DNA from: PALSA-693 sp963729695
GTDB taxonomy: Bacteria; Actinomycetota; Acidimicrobiia; Acidimicrobiales; Palsa-688
DNA: 64,000 nucleotides
Assembly (NCBI GenBank): GCA_963729695.1
Contig: CAVSOT010000006.1
Span: 62,001-126,000, forward strand
Direction: 5' to 3'
The translations under genes and the position numbers were made by a program. A model generated the notes under the pieces. It was not told the origin of the DNA. It saw only the letters and a program-made list of their open reading frames with translations, and did no database searches. Positions 42,917 to 51,894 of the stretch are shown here, in pieces; position 1 is the first letter of the stretch, and each line of letters begins with the position of its first letter.

Positions 42917-45064
42917 CTAGAAGGCCAGCACCTCTCGGGCGGCCGTCACGATGTCCTCCACCTGGGGCAGGATGGCGTAGGCCAAGCCGGGCTCGTAGGC
43001 CACGTGGGTGTCGGCCGCCCCTAGCCGGGCCACGGGGGCGTCGAGATCCGTGAAGCAGTGCTGGCCCACCCACGCCGCCACCTCGGCCCCGAAGCCGCTC
43101 GTCAACACGTCCTCGTGGGCGACGAGCAACCGGCCGGTGCGGGCCACCTCATTCGCCACCAGCTCCTGGTCCCACGGCACGAGTGACCGCAGATCGATCA
43201 CCTGGATCGAGCTGCCGTCCTGCTCGGCCAAGGCGGCCGCCGCCTGGCGCGACTTCTCCACCAGCGCACCCCAGGTGACGATGGTCAGCTCGTCACCCTC
43301 GGCCGCGATCCGACCCTTGCCGAACGGAATCTGGAACGACCGCGTCGGGAACGGGTCTCGGGTGTAGGGCTGGCGCAGGAGGTGCTTGTGTTCGAGGAAC
43401 AGCACCGGGTCCTCGGCTTGGAGGGCAGTTCGCAGCAAGCCGACCGCGTCGGCGGCGCGGGACGGCATGACCACGGTCAGGCCCGGGATGTGGGTGAAGA
43501 TGGACTCGCCGGACTGGGAGTGCCAGATCGCACCTCCGCTCACGTACCCGCCGATGGGTACCCGCAGCACCATGGGGCAGCTGAACGCCCCGTTCGACCG
43601 CCACCGGATCGTGGCCGCCTCGCTCTTGATCTGGTGCATGGCCGGCCAGATGTAGTCGAAGAACTGCACTTCGGGGACCGGGCGCAGCCCCCGAATACCC
43701 TGGCCGACCGCCCGACCGACGATGTTGGCCTCCGCCAGCGGCGTGTTGTAGCAACGAGCCAGGCCGAAGCGGCGCTGCAACCCGAAGGTGGTGCCGAACA
43801 CCCCGCCCTTGCCTTCCACGTTGGCGAGGACGTCCTCCCGAGCGTCGGCCACGTCCTCCCCGAATACGCGGATGCGCTCGTCTTCCCCCATCTGCTCATG
43901 CAGGGTTCGCTTGATGGCTTCGCCGAGGGCGACGACCTCCCCGGATCCGTCGTCGGCGCCCTCCGCGGCCGGGTCCACAAACGGCAACGCGGTCACCTGG
44001 TCGGTGATCGTCGCCGGATCGGGGCGGGGGGCGGCGAGGGCCCGGCGGGCGGCCGCCAGAACCGTTTGGCGGGCCTCTTCCTTGACGGCGGCCACCTCGT
44101 CGGCCGTCATCACGCCGCCTTCGAGCAAGGCCTGCTCCATCAGCACCAGCGGATCGTGGGTGGCCTCCTCCGCCAGCTCATCCGGCGAGCGGTACTTGCT
44201 CTGGGTGTCCTGCGAGGAGTGCGAGTACGGCCTGGTCACCGTGGCGTGGATGAGCGCCGGCCCGACCCCGGCCCGCACCTCGGCCACGATGTCGGCGGCC
44301 CGGGCACGCACCTCGAAGTAGTCCCGTCCGTCCACGGTATGCACGTGGAGGCCACGAAAGCCGCGGACCAGCTCGGATATCGGGGCGGGCGACTGGTCCA
44401 CCGACGGGACGGAGATGGCGAAGCCGTTGTCGGCGATTACGTAGAGCACCGGCAGGTGGAGGGTGCACGCGGTATTGAGGCTCTCCCAGAACTCACCTTC
44501 GGAAGTGGCCCCTTCGCCGAGGGAGACGTAAGTCAGCTCATCCCCGTGGGCCGAGCAGCCCGGTAGATGCGGTCGTCGGGAGATGTAGCGGCTGGCCTCA
44601 GCGCAGCCGACTGCCGGCAGGCACTGGCTGCCCGTGGGGCTCGATTGGGTCACCACGTTGAGCCCGGCGTTCCCCCAATGGCAGGACATCTGCCTGCCTC
44701 CGGACGCCGGGTCCGCGGCGGAACCGACCGCCTCCAAGAGGATCTCCTCCGGGGTGACCCCGAGGGCGAGCATGAGGGCCCGGTCGCGGTAATACGGGAA
44801 GAACCAGTCGTAGCCCGGCCGCAGCTCCCGACCCAAGCCGAGCAGCAGGGCTTCGTGGCCGGCGCCGGAGATCTGGAAAAAGACCCGGCTCTGCTTCTGG
44901 AGAGCGATCTCCCGGTCGTCGAGATAACGCGAGACCCACGCCATGGCGAAGTCGGCTCTCAGCTCGTCGACCGGGACGCCCCGGAACGATGGCTGCGACC
45001 GGTCAACCTCCAAGGACGTGATCAGGGAGGAGGGGGTCGAGACTGAATGCGTGGAAGCAGCCAT
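42917..45064 (-). CDS. Fused alpha/beta E1 component of a branched-chain 2-oxoacid dehydrogenase
   Basis: A 715-residue thiamine-diphosphate enzyme in which the alpha and beta E1 chains are joined. In the alpha half the ThDP motif (GEGATSEGEFWESLN, then IADNGFAISVP) is preceded by FFPYYRDRALMLALGV and SCHWGNAGLNVV. The beta half holds FGEDVADAREDVLANVEGKGG, FDYIWPAMHQIKSEAA, GGYVSGGAIWHSQSGE and, near the end, HEDVLTSGFGAEVAAWV. The pattern fits branched-chain ketoacid dehydrogenases (the GHEALLLGLG and QISGAGHEA start) rather than pyruvate dehydrogenase. E2 and E3 genes are not in the window. The start is near the MAASTHSVS ATG at 45064. Confidence 0.88.
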   Translation of the reverse strand: MAASTHSVSTPSSLITSLEVDRSQPSFRGVPVDELRADFAMAWVSRYLDDREIALQKQSRVFFQISGAGHEALLLGLGRELRPGYDWFFPYYRDRALMLALGVTPEEILLEAVGSAADPASGGRQMSCHWGNAGLNVVTQSSPTGSQCLPAVGCAEASRYISRRPHLPGCSAHGDELTYVSLGEGATSEGEFWESLNTACTLHLPVLYVIADNGFAISVPSVDQSPAPISELVRGFRGLHVHTVDGRDYFEVRARAADIVAEVRAGVGPALIHATVTRPYSHSSQDTQSKYRSPDELAEEATHDPLVLMEQALLEGGVMTADEVAAVKEEARQTVLAAARRALAAPRPDPATITDQVTALPFVDPAAEGADDGSGEVVALGEAIKRTLHEQMGEDERIRVFGEDVADAREDVLANVEGKGGVFGTTFGLQRRFGLARCYNTPLAEANIVGRAVGQGIRGLRPVPEVQFFDYIWPAMHQIKSEAATIRWRSNGAFSCPMVLRVPIGGYVSGGAIWHSQSGESIFTHIPGLTVVMPSRAADAVGLLRTALQAEDPVLFLEHKHLLRQPYTRDPFPTRSFQIPFGKGRIAAEGDELTIVTWGALVEKSRQAAAALAEQDGSSIQVIDLRSLVPWDQELVANEVARTGRLLVAHEDVLTSGFGAEVAAWVGQHCFTDLDAPVARLGAADTHVAYEPGLAYAILPQVEDIVTAAREVLAF

Positions 45065-45123
45065 AGATATATCGATGGTACGACCGCTTCACCCGGATTC
45101 GGCGGGATGGCCGCTCAGGGCCG

Positions 45124-45642
45124 TTAGGCCGGCTGGTAGACCATCAGCACCAGCGCCACGACGAACAACACGTCGCACACGATCGCCGCCCACATCAACC
45201 GGTTTCCCGCCCGGGCAGCGCCCACGAGCTGGCGATCGGGCCGCCCAAGCGGGTCGCCGGGGATCGCCTGCATCTGGTCGCGAATGCGACGCTCGGCCGG
45301 CCGGACGACGGAGAGCAGGAGCACCGCGGCGACGAGCCAGACAGCCGCAGCAGCCACCACCCAGGCCTCCCCGAAATCGCCTCCCCCCCGGCGCACGGCC
45401 AGCGCGGCCGCGCCGAGAAACGGCACGACCAGGACCAGCCATTCGGCCTGGCCGCGGGACCGGAAGTACCGGCGGGTCTCCTCGCTCGCCTCCTCCCGGT
45501 CCTGGTGGCGGGCCGTGGCTCCGTACACGCCGCTGATCGCCACCGCCCCGAAACCGACGACAGCACAGATCACGTGCAACGTCACCAGCGTGGCGTACGC
45601 CGCGTCCGACCTGGCTGCGCCCAGAAGCATCCATGCGATCAT
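45124..45642 (-). CDS. Four-helix integral membrane protein, function unknown
   Basis: A protein of 172 residues with about four transmembrane helices: ATLVTLHVICAVVGFGAVAI, EWLVLVVPFLGAAALAV, AWVVAAAAVWLVAAVLLLSVV and MWAAIVCDVLFVVALVLMVY. Arg- and Glu-rich loops lie between. It resembles the DUF2269-like group of predicted membrane proteins. ATG at 45642 was chosen over an ATG at 45687, because the former opens shortly before the first helix. It diverges from the lipoprotein gene whose start is at 45677. Confidence 0.65.
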   Translation of the reverse strand: MIAWMLLGAARSDAAYATLVTLHVICAVVGFGAVAISGVYGATARHQDREEASEETRRYFRSRGQAEWLVLVVPFLGAAALAVRRGGGDFGEAWVVAAAAVWLVAAVLLLSVVRPAERRIRDQMQAIPGDPLGRPDRQLVGAARAGNRLMWAAIVCDVLFVVALVLMVYQPA

Positions 45643-45676
45643 GCCCGAACCGGGGAAACCGCAGCATTCGGACAGA

Positions 45677-46198
45677 ATGAGTCGCATGCTGCTCCGGCCC
45701 GAGTGCCTGTTGCCGTCGACGAGGGCTCGCGGGGCGGCTGTGGGGCTGGCGCTGGCACTGGCGTGCGCGCTCGCCGCGGCCGGCTGTAGTCACGGCTCGA
45801 ACCGCGAAGCCGACGTCTCCACCACGTCGACTCCAACCCCCTCTACTTCGGTGGCGCCGACGACTGTGCGCACTACTCCGCCCACCACCGGGTGGGCTCC
45901 CAGTGCTCCCCAGTCCTCCCCTGACGCGGCTGCCGCCCTCCTGGTGGACGCCTGGGCTGGAGCCAACCGTCCGCTCGCCGGCACGGTCGCCTCACCGTCG
46001 GCCGTCGAAACCTTGTTCGCCGTGCCGTACCCGGGCCAGGGGTTGGCCATCTCCCGCGGCTGCTCGGCGGCGTTCCCGCCGATCGTATGCACGTACGGGC
46101 CGCCCGGCGGAGCGTCGAGCGCCGACCCCATCTTCGAGGTGTACCTGGGTCAGGTCGCCGGGGGCTGGTACGCCACGTCGGTCACGGTCCTCAGCTGA
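45677..46198 (+). CDS. Putative secreted lipoprotein
   Basis: A protein of about 173 residues with an N-terminal signal peptide and the lipobox ALAAAGC at about residue 38, so it is probably attached to the membrane by a lipid-modified Cys. A Thr/Ser/Pro-rich spacer (STTSTPTPSTSVAPTTVRTT) follows, then a small globular domain with two cysteines (GCSAAFPPIVCTYGPPGG) that may form a disulfide. The domain ends with FEVYLGQVAGGWYATSVTVLS. I do not recognise the domain. Start at ATG 45677 or ATG 45686, both in frame. Confidence 0.6.
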   Translation: MSRMLLRPECLLPSTRARGAAVGLALALACALAAAGCSHGSNREADVSTTSTPTPSTSVAPTTVRTTPPTTGWAPSAPQSSPDAAAALLVDAWAGANRPLAGTVASPSAVETLFAVPYPGQGLAISRGCSAAFPPIVCTYGPPGGASSADPIFEVYLGQVAGGWYATSVTVLS

Positions 46199-46302
46199 GC
46201 CTCGACTCCTGATCGGCGGCGTCGCACCAATCCTCCCCGAGTGTGATCTCGTACCGATTCGGGTGGCCTACTGTGAGGCCGTTGCTCCTCAAAGGGAGGG
46301 CC

Positions 46303-47034
46303 GTGCTGCACGTCGTTCGAGACCGCAACCGATTTGCGCAGCACCTCTTCACTCCCCTGCCCGATCGGTACGACCGCTTGGCCGAGCTCTTGTCGTTCGG
46401 CCAGAACGGTCGGTGGCGAACCGCGATGGTGGGCCGACTCCTGCCCGACAGCCCGGACCGCGTGCTCGACGTGGCGTGCGGTACCGCGGGGGTCGCGTTG
46501 CAGGTGGTGTCCCGCACCTCGGCCGGGGTGGTCGGTGTCGACATCACCCTCGCCATGCTGCAAGAGGGGCGCCGCCGGGTAGAGGTGCGGGAGAATGGTG
46601 ACCGGATCCAGCTCGTCACCGGCAGTGCCGAGCGGCTACCGTTTCCCGACCAGGCCTTCGACGCACTCACGTTCACCTATTTGCTGCGCTACGTCGATGA
46701 CCCCCAAGCCACGCTGATCGAGCTGGCAAGAGTGGTCAAGCCGGGCGGGGTGATCGCCAGCCTCGAGTTCCTCGTCCCCTCGAACCCGTTCTGGCACGGG
46801 TGTTGGTGGGCCTACACCCGGGCAGTTCTGCCTCTTGCTGGCTTGCTGACGGGGGGTCCAGCCTGGTTCGATGTCGGCCGCTTCCTTGGCCCCAACATCT
46901 CAACCCATTACCGGCGCTTTCCCGTGTCGTGGACAGTCGACGCCTGGCGCCGCGCCGGCATCGACGACGTTCAGGTCCGGGAGATGAGCCTCGGCGGAGG
47001 TCTGGTGATGAGTGGGAGGCGCAGCCGTGATTGA
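46303..47034 (+). CDS. UbiE/MenG-like class I methyltransferase
   Basis: A 243-residue methyltransferase with the SAM motif VLDVACGTAGVALQV, VGVDITLAMLQEGRRR, GSAERLPFPDQAFDALTFTYLLRY and the UbiE-type segment LARVVKPGGVIASLEF. The later FWHGCWWAYTRAVLPLAG and PNISTHYRRFPVSWT segments agree with quinone methyltransferases (UbiE/MenG), though the motif of the family is not complete. It may methylate a quinone or a lipid. The GTG at 46303 lies just after GGAGGG; the gap is short, so an upstream start is possible. It overlaps the following membrane gene by eight bases. Confidence 0.75.
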   Translation: MLHVVRDRNRFAQHLFTPLPDRYDRLAELLSFGQNGRWRTAMVGRLLPDSPDRVLDVACGTAGVALQVVSRTSAGVVGVDITLAMLQEGRRRVEVRENGDRIQLVTGSAERLPFPDQAFDALTFTYLLRYVDDPQATLIELARVVKPGGVIASLEFLVPSNPFWHGCWWAYTRAVLPLAGLLTGGPAWFDVGRFLGPNISTHYRRFPVSWTVDAWRRAGIDDVQVREMSLGGGLVMSGRRSRD

Positions 47035-47797
47035 CCAACCGGTTCCCAGCCCGCCGACGCCCCCGCCGTCGCCTCGGCGTCGGGCCGCCTTCTACACCAT
47101 CCGCCCGGGCGGCTGGCGGGACTGGTGGAACGTCTTGCACGTGCCCTACACGGCATGGCACCTCTCCTACGTCGTCATCGGCGCCTGCCTCGCCGCCCAC
47201 GTCCAGGCCGGCCGGCTGGTGATCACCCTGCTGGCCTTTTTCCTCGCCGTTGGCGTGGCTGCACACGCCCTCGACGAACTGCGAGGGCGGCCGCTCGGTA
47301 CCCACATCCGGTCGTCGGTGTTGGTCGGAGTGAGCGCCATCGCCCTGACGGGGGCGGTGGGTTTGGGCATCGCCGGATTGGCTCGGGTCGGTTGGCCGTT
47401 GCTTCCGTATCTGGTGATCGGGCCGGTGCTCGTCGTCGGGTACAACCTGGAGCTGTTTGGAGGCTCGATCCACACCGACGCCGGTTTCGCAGTGGCGTGG
47501 GGCGCGTTCCCGGTGCTGACTGCGTACACCGCCCAGACTTCGAGCATTTCGATCGCGGCGGCCCTCGCCGCGGGCGCAGCCGTTGCCCTCTCCCTCGCCC
47601 AACGGAGGCTGAGCACGCCCGCCCGCTTCCTACGGCGCCGGACGGTGCACGTGGAAGGACGCATCACCCTCATCGACGGCTCCTCGATTCCTATAGACGG
47701 GCAGGCGATGCTGGCCCCCGCGGAGCGGACGCTGCGTGCGATGTCGTGGGGAATGGTTCTCCTGGCGGCTTCATTGGCGGTCGCTCGCCTCCACTGA
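47027..47797 (+). CDS. Multi-pass membrane protein, possibly UbiA-like
   Basis: A protein of 256 residues with about seven or eight transmembrane helices, beginning with a Pro-rich cytoplasmic tail (PSPPTPPPSPRRR). The GTG at 47027 overlaps the end of the methyltransferase gene by eight bases and has AGTGGGAGG upstream. The helices FFLAVGVAAHALDELRGRPLG and PYLVIGPVLVVGYNLELFGG are reminiscent of polyprenyl transferases of the UbiA type, but the aspartate-rich motif is not evident, so I do not assign it. It is coupled with a quinone-type methyltransferase. Its last 107 bases are antisense to the end of the GT2 gene. Confidence 0.6.
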   Translation: MIDQPVPSPPTPPPSPRRRAAFYTIRPGGWRDWWNVLHVPYTAWHLSYVVIGACLAAHVQAGRLVITLLAFFLAVGVAAHALDELRGRPLGTHIRSSVLVGVSAIALTGAVGLGIAGLARVGWPLLPYLVIGPVLVVGYNLELFGGSIHTDAGFAVAWGAFPVLTAYTAQTSSISIAAALAAGAAVALSLAQRRLSTPARFLRRRTVHVEGRITLIDGSSIPIDGQAMLAPAERTLRAMSWGMVLLAASLAVARLH

Positions 47798-48809
47798 TCG
47801 TCGCCTCCGTCCCGTCCTGCAGGGGATCCCCTTCCGGCCCGAGTGATCGATTGGCCCCAAGCCTGGAAAGAAAGGGGGCGAGCAGGGCGAGCGCGTTCAC
47901 CGCCAGCAAGACCACCAGGGCGACGGCCACCGAAGTCACGCCCGCAACCGCGAGGGCGGCCACCGCACCCACCGTCGCCAGAACCGGTATCCCTCGACGC
48001 CTGGTAACGACATGACGCGAAGCCCGGAACGAGTCGGGCCGGACAACTCCCTGGCCCGCGGCGAAGCTCCGCATCAACCTGGCCACTCCTCTCAAGTCTT
48101 CACAAGCCGTGCTCACCACATCGACCCGCGAGTCGGGGTCGTCCACCCAGTCGACCGGCACCTCGTGGATGCGAAGGCCGTTCCGTTCCGCCAGGGTCAG
48201 CAGCTCCGTGTCAAAAAACCACCCGTTGTCCTTGATCATCGGCAGTAGGGCTCGGGCCACCTCGGCTCGCACCGCTTTAAACCCGCACTGGGCGTCGCTG
48301 AACCTACTGCCCAGGGTTGCTCTGAGGATCAGGTTGTAGCTCCGCGAAATGACCTCGCGCTTGCGGCCCCGGACCACTCGGGCCCCCGTCGCCAGTCGGG
48401 AGCCGATGGCGACATCGGAATGGCCCGACAGCAGGGGGGCCACCAAGGGAAGCAGGCCATCGAGGTCCGTCGAGAGATCGACGTCGGTGTACGCGAAGAG
48501 GCGCGCCGTGCTGGTCGACCATGCGGCCCGCAGCGCCCTCCCGCGGCCCTTGGCGTCCAGATGGATGGCCCTGACGCCGTAGAGTTCGCCCGACAAACGG
48601 CAGGCGATGCCCCAGGTCTGGTCTCGGCTGGCGTTGTCGGCGATCGTGATGGTCCAGGTCGGAGGGAAAGCGACGGTCAGATAGTCGTGCAGCCGACGAA
48701 CCGAAGCCTCGAGAATGGCTTCTTCGTCGTAGACCGGGATCACGATATCGACATCCACTACTCCGCTCCGCGTGCTGCCCGGGGCGGTGAGAGGGGCGAG
48801 AGCGGTCAT
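47691..48809 (-). CDS. GT2-family glycosyltransferase (polyprenyl-phosphate sugar type)
   Basis: A 372-residue membrane-linked glycosyltransferase. The GT-A fold begins with DIVIPVYDEEAILEASVRRL, continues with TIADNASRDQTWGIACRL and the DxD-type YTDVDLSTDLDGLLPLV, and includes GSRLATGARVVRGRKREVISR and FSDAQCGFKAVRAEVARALL, typical of dolichyl/polyprenyl-phosphate mannosyl- and glucosyltransferases. One or two hydrophobic helices (TVGAVAALAVAGVTSVAVAL) follow, then a disordered tail. The ATG at 48809 gives MTALAPLTAPG. Its product could be the donor used by GT39-like enzymes such as the one at 3.8 kb. The 3' end overlaps the plus-strand membrane gene by 107 bases. Confidence 0.8.
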   Translation of the reverse strand: MTALAPLTAPGSTRSGVVDVDIVIPVYDEEAILEASVRRLHDYLTVAFPPTWTITIADNASRDQTWGIACRLSGELYGVRAIHLDAKGRGRALRAAWSTSTARLFAYTDVDLSTDLDGLLPLVAPLLSGHSDVAIGSRLATGARVVRGRKREVISRSYNLILRATLGSRFSDAQCGFKAVRAEVARALLPMIKDNGWFFDTELLTLAERNGLRIHEVPVDWVDDPDSRVDVVSTACEDLRGVARLMRSFAAGQGVVRPDSFRASRHVVTRRRGIPVLATVGAVAALAVAGVTSVAVALVVLLAVNALALLAPFLSRLGANRSLGPEGDPLQDGTEATISGGERPPMKPPGEPFPTTSHAASAPRGPASPARL

Positions 48810-48906
48810 GAGCCAAGCATCGGACCCGCGTCTCTGACGGGGCTCGACGCCCGCTGTGAGCCGGAGCAGAATCCCGCAAAACCGGTCGGTACCGCCCTCG
48901 GCAGAC

Positions 48907-48948
48907 CGATCGACCGTGGCCGATCGACCGTGGCCTATCAACCGTGAT
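48907..48948. repeat. Three tandem 14-bp repeats
   Basis: Two perfect copies of CGATCGACCGTGGC (48907-48920 and 48921-48934) and a third, diverged one (48935-48948). They lie between the start of the GT2 gene and the end of the DinB gene, so they are in the presumed upstream region of GT2. No function is clear. Confidence 0.6.
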
Positions 48949-49454
48949 CAGACCCCGAGCAGCCCCCTCACGTACGCCGCCTGCCCGGCGTGTTGCAGAC
49001 CGTCGTCAGCGATGCTCACCAGCCGCACGCCCAAGGTCACCGGTGGATCCCATCTCCGATCGACGACGCGATCGAGATCCTCGGCCGTCACGGAGCTGAG
49101 CCAACCCTCTACCCGCTGATCGACCGCGTCGAGGTACTCGAGCAGCACTCCTGGTCCGTCTGGCCGAACGGCAGCAACGTCGGCCGGCACATGACCGTAG
49201 CCCGTGTTCTGCGGGTCCGGGGCCAACCCAAAATGGCGAGCCCAGTCACCGGTCACCCAGAGCTGCTCCGCTTCCAGAATCTCGGCGAAATGGTGGTCCT
49301 CCACCCGGGCCACGTGCCACACCAGCCAAGCAATGGTGTTGGCGTCGGGGGACGGGGCTTCGGTCAAGAGGGCGACGTCCACCCCCTCGACCGCGTGGCG
49401 AGCCAGCGGGGGTATGCGGCCGTACAGTTCGAGCAGGAGGGCAGGGACGTCCAT
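48948..49454 (-). CDS. DinB-fold protein (DUF664-like, mycothiol-transferase family)
   Basis: A 168-residue four-helix-bundle protein. The metal-binding His pattern of the DinB/YfiT fold is visible: WLVWHVARVEDHHFAEIL contributes one and two His, and LVSIADDGLQHAGQAAYVRG provides the third. Such proteins in actinobacteria are often thiol (mycothiol) transferases. The precise reaction is unknown. It is a single gene between convergent or divergent neighbours. Confidence 0.75.
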   Translation of the reverse strand: MDVPALLLELYGRIPPLARHAVEGVDVALLTEAPSPDANTIAWLVWHVARVEDHHFAEILEAEQLWVTGDWARHFGLAPDPQNTGYGHVPADVAAVRPDGPGVLLEYLDAVDQRVEGWLSSVTAEDLDRVVDRRWDPPVTLGVRLVSIADDGLQHAGQAAYVRGLLGV

Positions 49455-49567
49455 GCCCTCATCCTCCCGCAGTTGCCGCCCGGTGCCAATACCCGGCCGT
49501 CCACTACCTGGTCGCCCGATACCCGGTCATGCGGGCGCCAGGGGCCCCGTCGGATACCTTCACCGGG

Positions 49568-50698
49568 ATGCCAGATGTCGAAATGCGGAGGGTGAGGCAC
49601 CTCTGGGGTCGGCGCCTCTTCGTCGATGTTCCCTTCCGGATCCATGGCGGAAATCCGGAGTGGATCCCGCCCCTGCGCCTGAACGTCCTGGACCGCATTT
49701 CGCCCAGACATCCAGCCATGTCCCACCAGGAGGTGGCCTTGTGGGTCGCGTACCGGCGGGGCCGTCCGGTAGGCCGCATCGCCGCCTGCGTCGATTCGCT
49801 CTTCAACGAATACCAGGACGTGCGCTGGGGATGGGTGGGATTCTTCGATTGCTTCGACGACCCCGTCGTGGCCGGGACCATGTTCGACACCGCGTGTCGG
49901 TGGGCCGCCGACCACGGAGCCGATACCTGTGTGGGACCGGCCAACTTCACCACCAACGACGAGCTCGGTCTGCTGGTCGACGGCTTCGACATTCCGCCGA
50001 CCCTCCTCACCCTGGAGAACCCCCGCTATTACGAGGGTCTGTGGGTCGACCACGGCTGGGCTCCGGCCATGGACCTGTGGGGGTGGCACCTCGAGAAGGT
50101 CGCCACGGCGCTCTCTGATCGCCAGCGGAGGACGCTCGATCGCATCCAGCAGCGGTCAGGGGTGACGGCCCGGACCATCCGCATGGACGAGTACGACGCC
50201 GAGGTCGGCCGCTTCTTCGAGGTCTACAACGCCGCGTGGAGCAAGAACTGGGGCTTCGCGCCGATGCCAGAGGCCGAAATCCGCCACCTGGCCAAGCAGC
50301 TGAAGCAAATCATCAACCCCAACTGGGCTCTGGGCCTGGAAACCCACGACGGGGTCACGGTAGCGGTCTGCCTGGCCCTGCCGGATGTCAATCAGCTCAT
50401 GCGGCGGGTCCGTTCCGGGCGGTTGCTGCCTTTTGGTTGGTTTCCCCTGCTTACCGGCACGAAGAAGTTGCACCACGCACGCGTCTGGGCCCTCGGGGTC
50501 CGTCCCGACTATCAACATCTGGCCCTGGGTCCGCTCCTCTACCGCGAGATCGTCGACCGGCTGGGCTCCGATGACATTCGCACGGCCGAAGCCTCGTGGA
50601 CGCTCGCCACCAACCTCCGCATCAACAACCAGATTCAGGCGCTCGGCGGGCACCGCTCGAAGGTGTGGCGCCTCTATCAGCGCCCGGCCGCCCGGTAG
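49568..50698 (+). CDS. GNAT-fold acyltransferase-like protein
   Basis: A 376-residue protein of the large GNAT type. The N-terminal region has VPFRIHGGNPEWIPPLRLNV, HQEVALWVAYRRGRPVGRIAAC and GPANFTTNDELGLLVDGFD, followed by the C-terminal acetyltransferase half with VWALGVRPDYQHLALGPLLY and AEASWTLATNLRINNQIQALGG. Proteins with these segments are known as GNAT-family proteins of lipid-related contexts; the candidate bacterial ceramide synthase of alphaproteobacteria is also a GNAT-type enzyme. Here the gene converges on a serine-palmitoyltransferase-like gene, overlapping by 22 bases. ATG at 49568 has no obvious ribosome site. Substrate unknown. Confidence 0.72.
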   Translation: MPDVEMRRVRHLWGRRLFVDVPFRIHGGNPEWIPPLRLNVLDRISPRHPAMSHQEVALWVAYRRGRPVGRIAACVDSLFNEYQDVRWGWVGFFDCFDDPVVAGTMFDTACRWAADHGADTCVGPANFTTNDELGLLVDGFDIPPTLLTLENPRYYEGLWVDHGWAPAMDLWGWHLEKVATALSDRQRRTLDRIQQRSGVTARTIRMDEYDAEVGRFFEVYNAAWSKNWGFAPMPEAEIRHLAKQLKQIINPNWALGLETHDGVTVAVCLALPDVNQLMRRVRSGRLLPFGWFPLLTGTKKLHHARVWALGVRPDYQHLALGPLLYREIVDRLGSDDIRTAEASWTLATNLRINNQIQALGGHRSKVWRLYQRPAAR

Positions 50699-51894
50699 GC
50701 AGCTGCGAATCCCGCCAAGGCCCGGTCGATGTCGGCTTCGGTATGGGTAGCCATGACGGACGTACGCAGCATGGCACGCGGCACCGCCGGCGGGATGGCG
50801 CAGTTCGTGTAGACGCCGTGGTCCAGCAGGGCCTTCCACAACAAGCCGGCAGTCCAGTCGTCGCCGATGTGGATGGCCACAATGGCACTCCGGGTCGGTT
50901 CGCCGACGCGATAGCCGAGTTGGTTGAGGCCTTGCCGCAGCTGCTCGGATCGCGCCGCGACCGCCTCCCTCCGCCAGTCCTCGGTCTGGGCGATACGGGC
51001 GGCGGCCAGGGCCGCCGCCAGTGCAGCCGGCACTCCTGAAGCCGTGAACATCAATGGGCGGCTGCTGACCTTGAGGTAGTCGATGACGTCGCGCGGGCCG
51101 GCAACGAAGCCGCCGCAGCTGGCCAGCGACTTCGAGAAGGTACCCATGATCAGGTCGGGGCGAACGCCCGTAGCGGCGGCGGTGCCGGCTCCCCGCGGCC
51201 CGACCACACCGAGGGCGTGGGCCTCGTCGACGAGCAGCCGGGTCCCGTAACGCTCGCAGAGCGCCGAGATCTCTCCGAGCGGGGCCCAGTCCCCCTCCAT
51301 GGAGTAGATGCCGTCCACCGCGACCAGAGCCCCTCCCGTCCCGGCCTGCTCCCGCCAGGATCGCAACGTCCGCCCCAGGCTGTTGATCCGGTTGTGGCGG
51401 AAGGCCCGCAGCGTCCCCTCCGAAAGGCGGGTCCCGTCCAGCAGGCTGGCGTGGGCGGCGGAGTCCACGATCACCGCATCGGAAGGGCCGACCAGCGACG
51501 CCAGGAGGCCCAGGTTAGCCGTGTACCCGGTCGTGAAGACTTGGGCCGCCTCGAGGCCCACCCAATCGGCCAGCAGGGCTTCGAGTTCGTTGTGGATGGC
51601 GACCGTGCCGTTGAGGAGCCGGCTGCCGGTGATCCCGGTACCGTAGCGAGCCACCGCGTCGATCGCCGCGTCCCGGACCCGCGGATCTGTTGTCAGACCC
51701 AGATAATTGTTCGAGCCGAGCATGACGACCGACCGACCCTCGAAGCGCATGTTGGGACCGACCTCTCCATCCAGCTGCCGGTAGAACGGCAGGAGGTCGA
51801 GTGATGCCGCGGCCCGATACTCGGCGACCCGGGGATCATCGACTTTGCTGAAGATGTCGCCGTCGGGCTTCGGGGTCCGGTCCGGTTGGCTCAC
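50677..51894 (-). CDS. PLP-dependent alpha-oxoamine synthase (serine palmitoyltransferase-like)
   Basis: A 405-residue enzyme of the alpha-oxoamine synthase family, which joins an amino acid and an acyl thioester with loss of CO2. Features are LGSNNYLGLTTDPRVRDAAI, YGTGITGSRLLNGTVAIHNELE, DEAHALGVVGPRGAG and the PLP Lys in GTFSKSLASCGGF. The C-terminal YTNCAIPPAVPRAMLRTSVMATHTE is closer to serine palmitoyltransferases than to BioF or Kbl, but this is an inference. The GTG at 51894 overlaps the stop of a 64-aa upstream gene (GTGA). It converges on the GNAT gene. No acyl carrier protein is recognisable nearby. Confidence 0.82.
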   Translation of the reverse strand: MSQPDRTPKPDGDIFSKVDDPRVAEYRAAASLDLLPFYRQLDGEVGPNMRFEGRSVVMLGSNNYLGLTTDPRVRDAAIDAVARYGTGITGSRLLNGTVAIHNELEALLADWVGLEAAQVFTTGYTANLGLLASLVGPSDAVIVDSAAHASLLDGTRLSEGTLRAFRHNRINSLGRTLRSWREQAGTGGALVAVDGIYSMEGDWAPLGEISALCERYGTRLLVDEAHALGVVGPRGAGTAAATGVRPDLIMGTFSKSLASCGGFVAGPRDVIDYLKVSSRPLMFTASGVPAALAAALAAARIAQTEDWRREAVAARSEQLRQGLNQLGYRVGEPTRSAIVAIHIGDDWTAGLLWKALLDHGVYTNCAIPPAVPRAMLRTSVMATHTEADIDRALAGFAAAYRAAGR

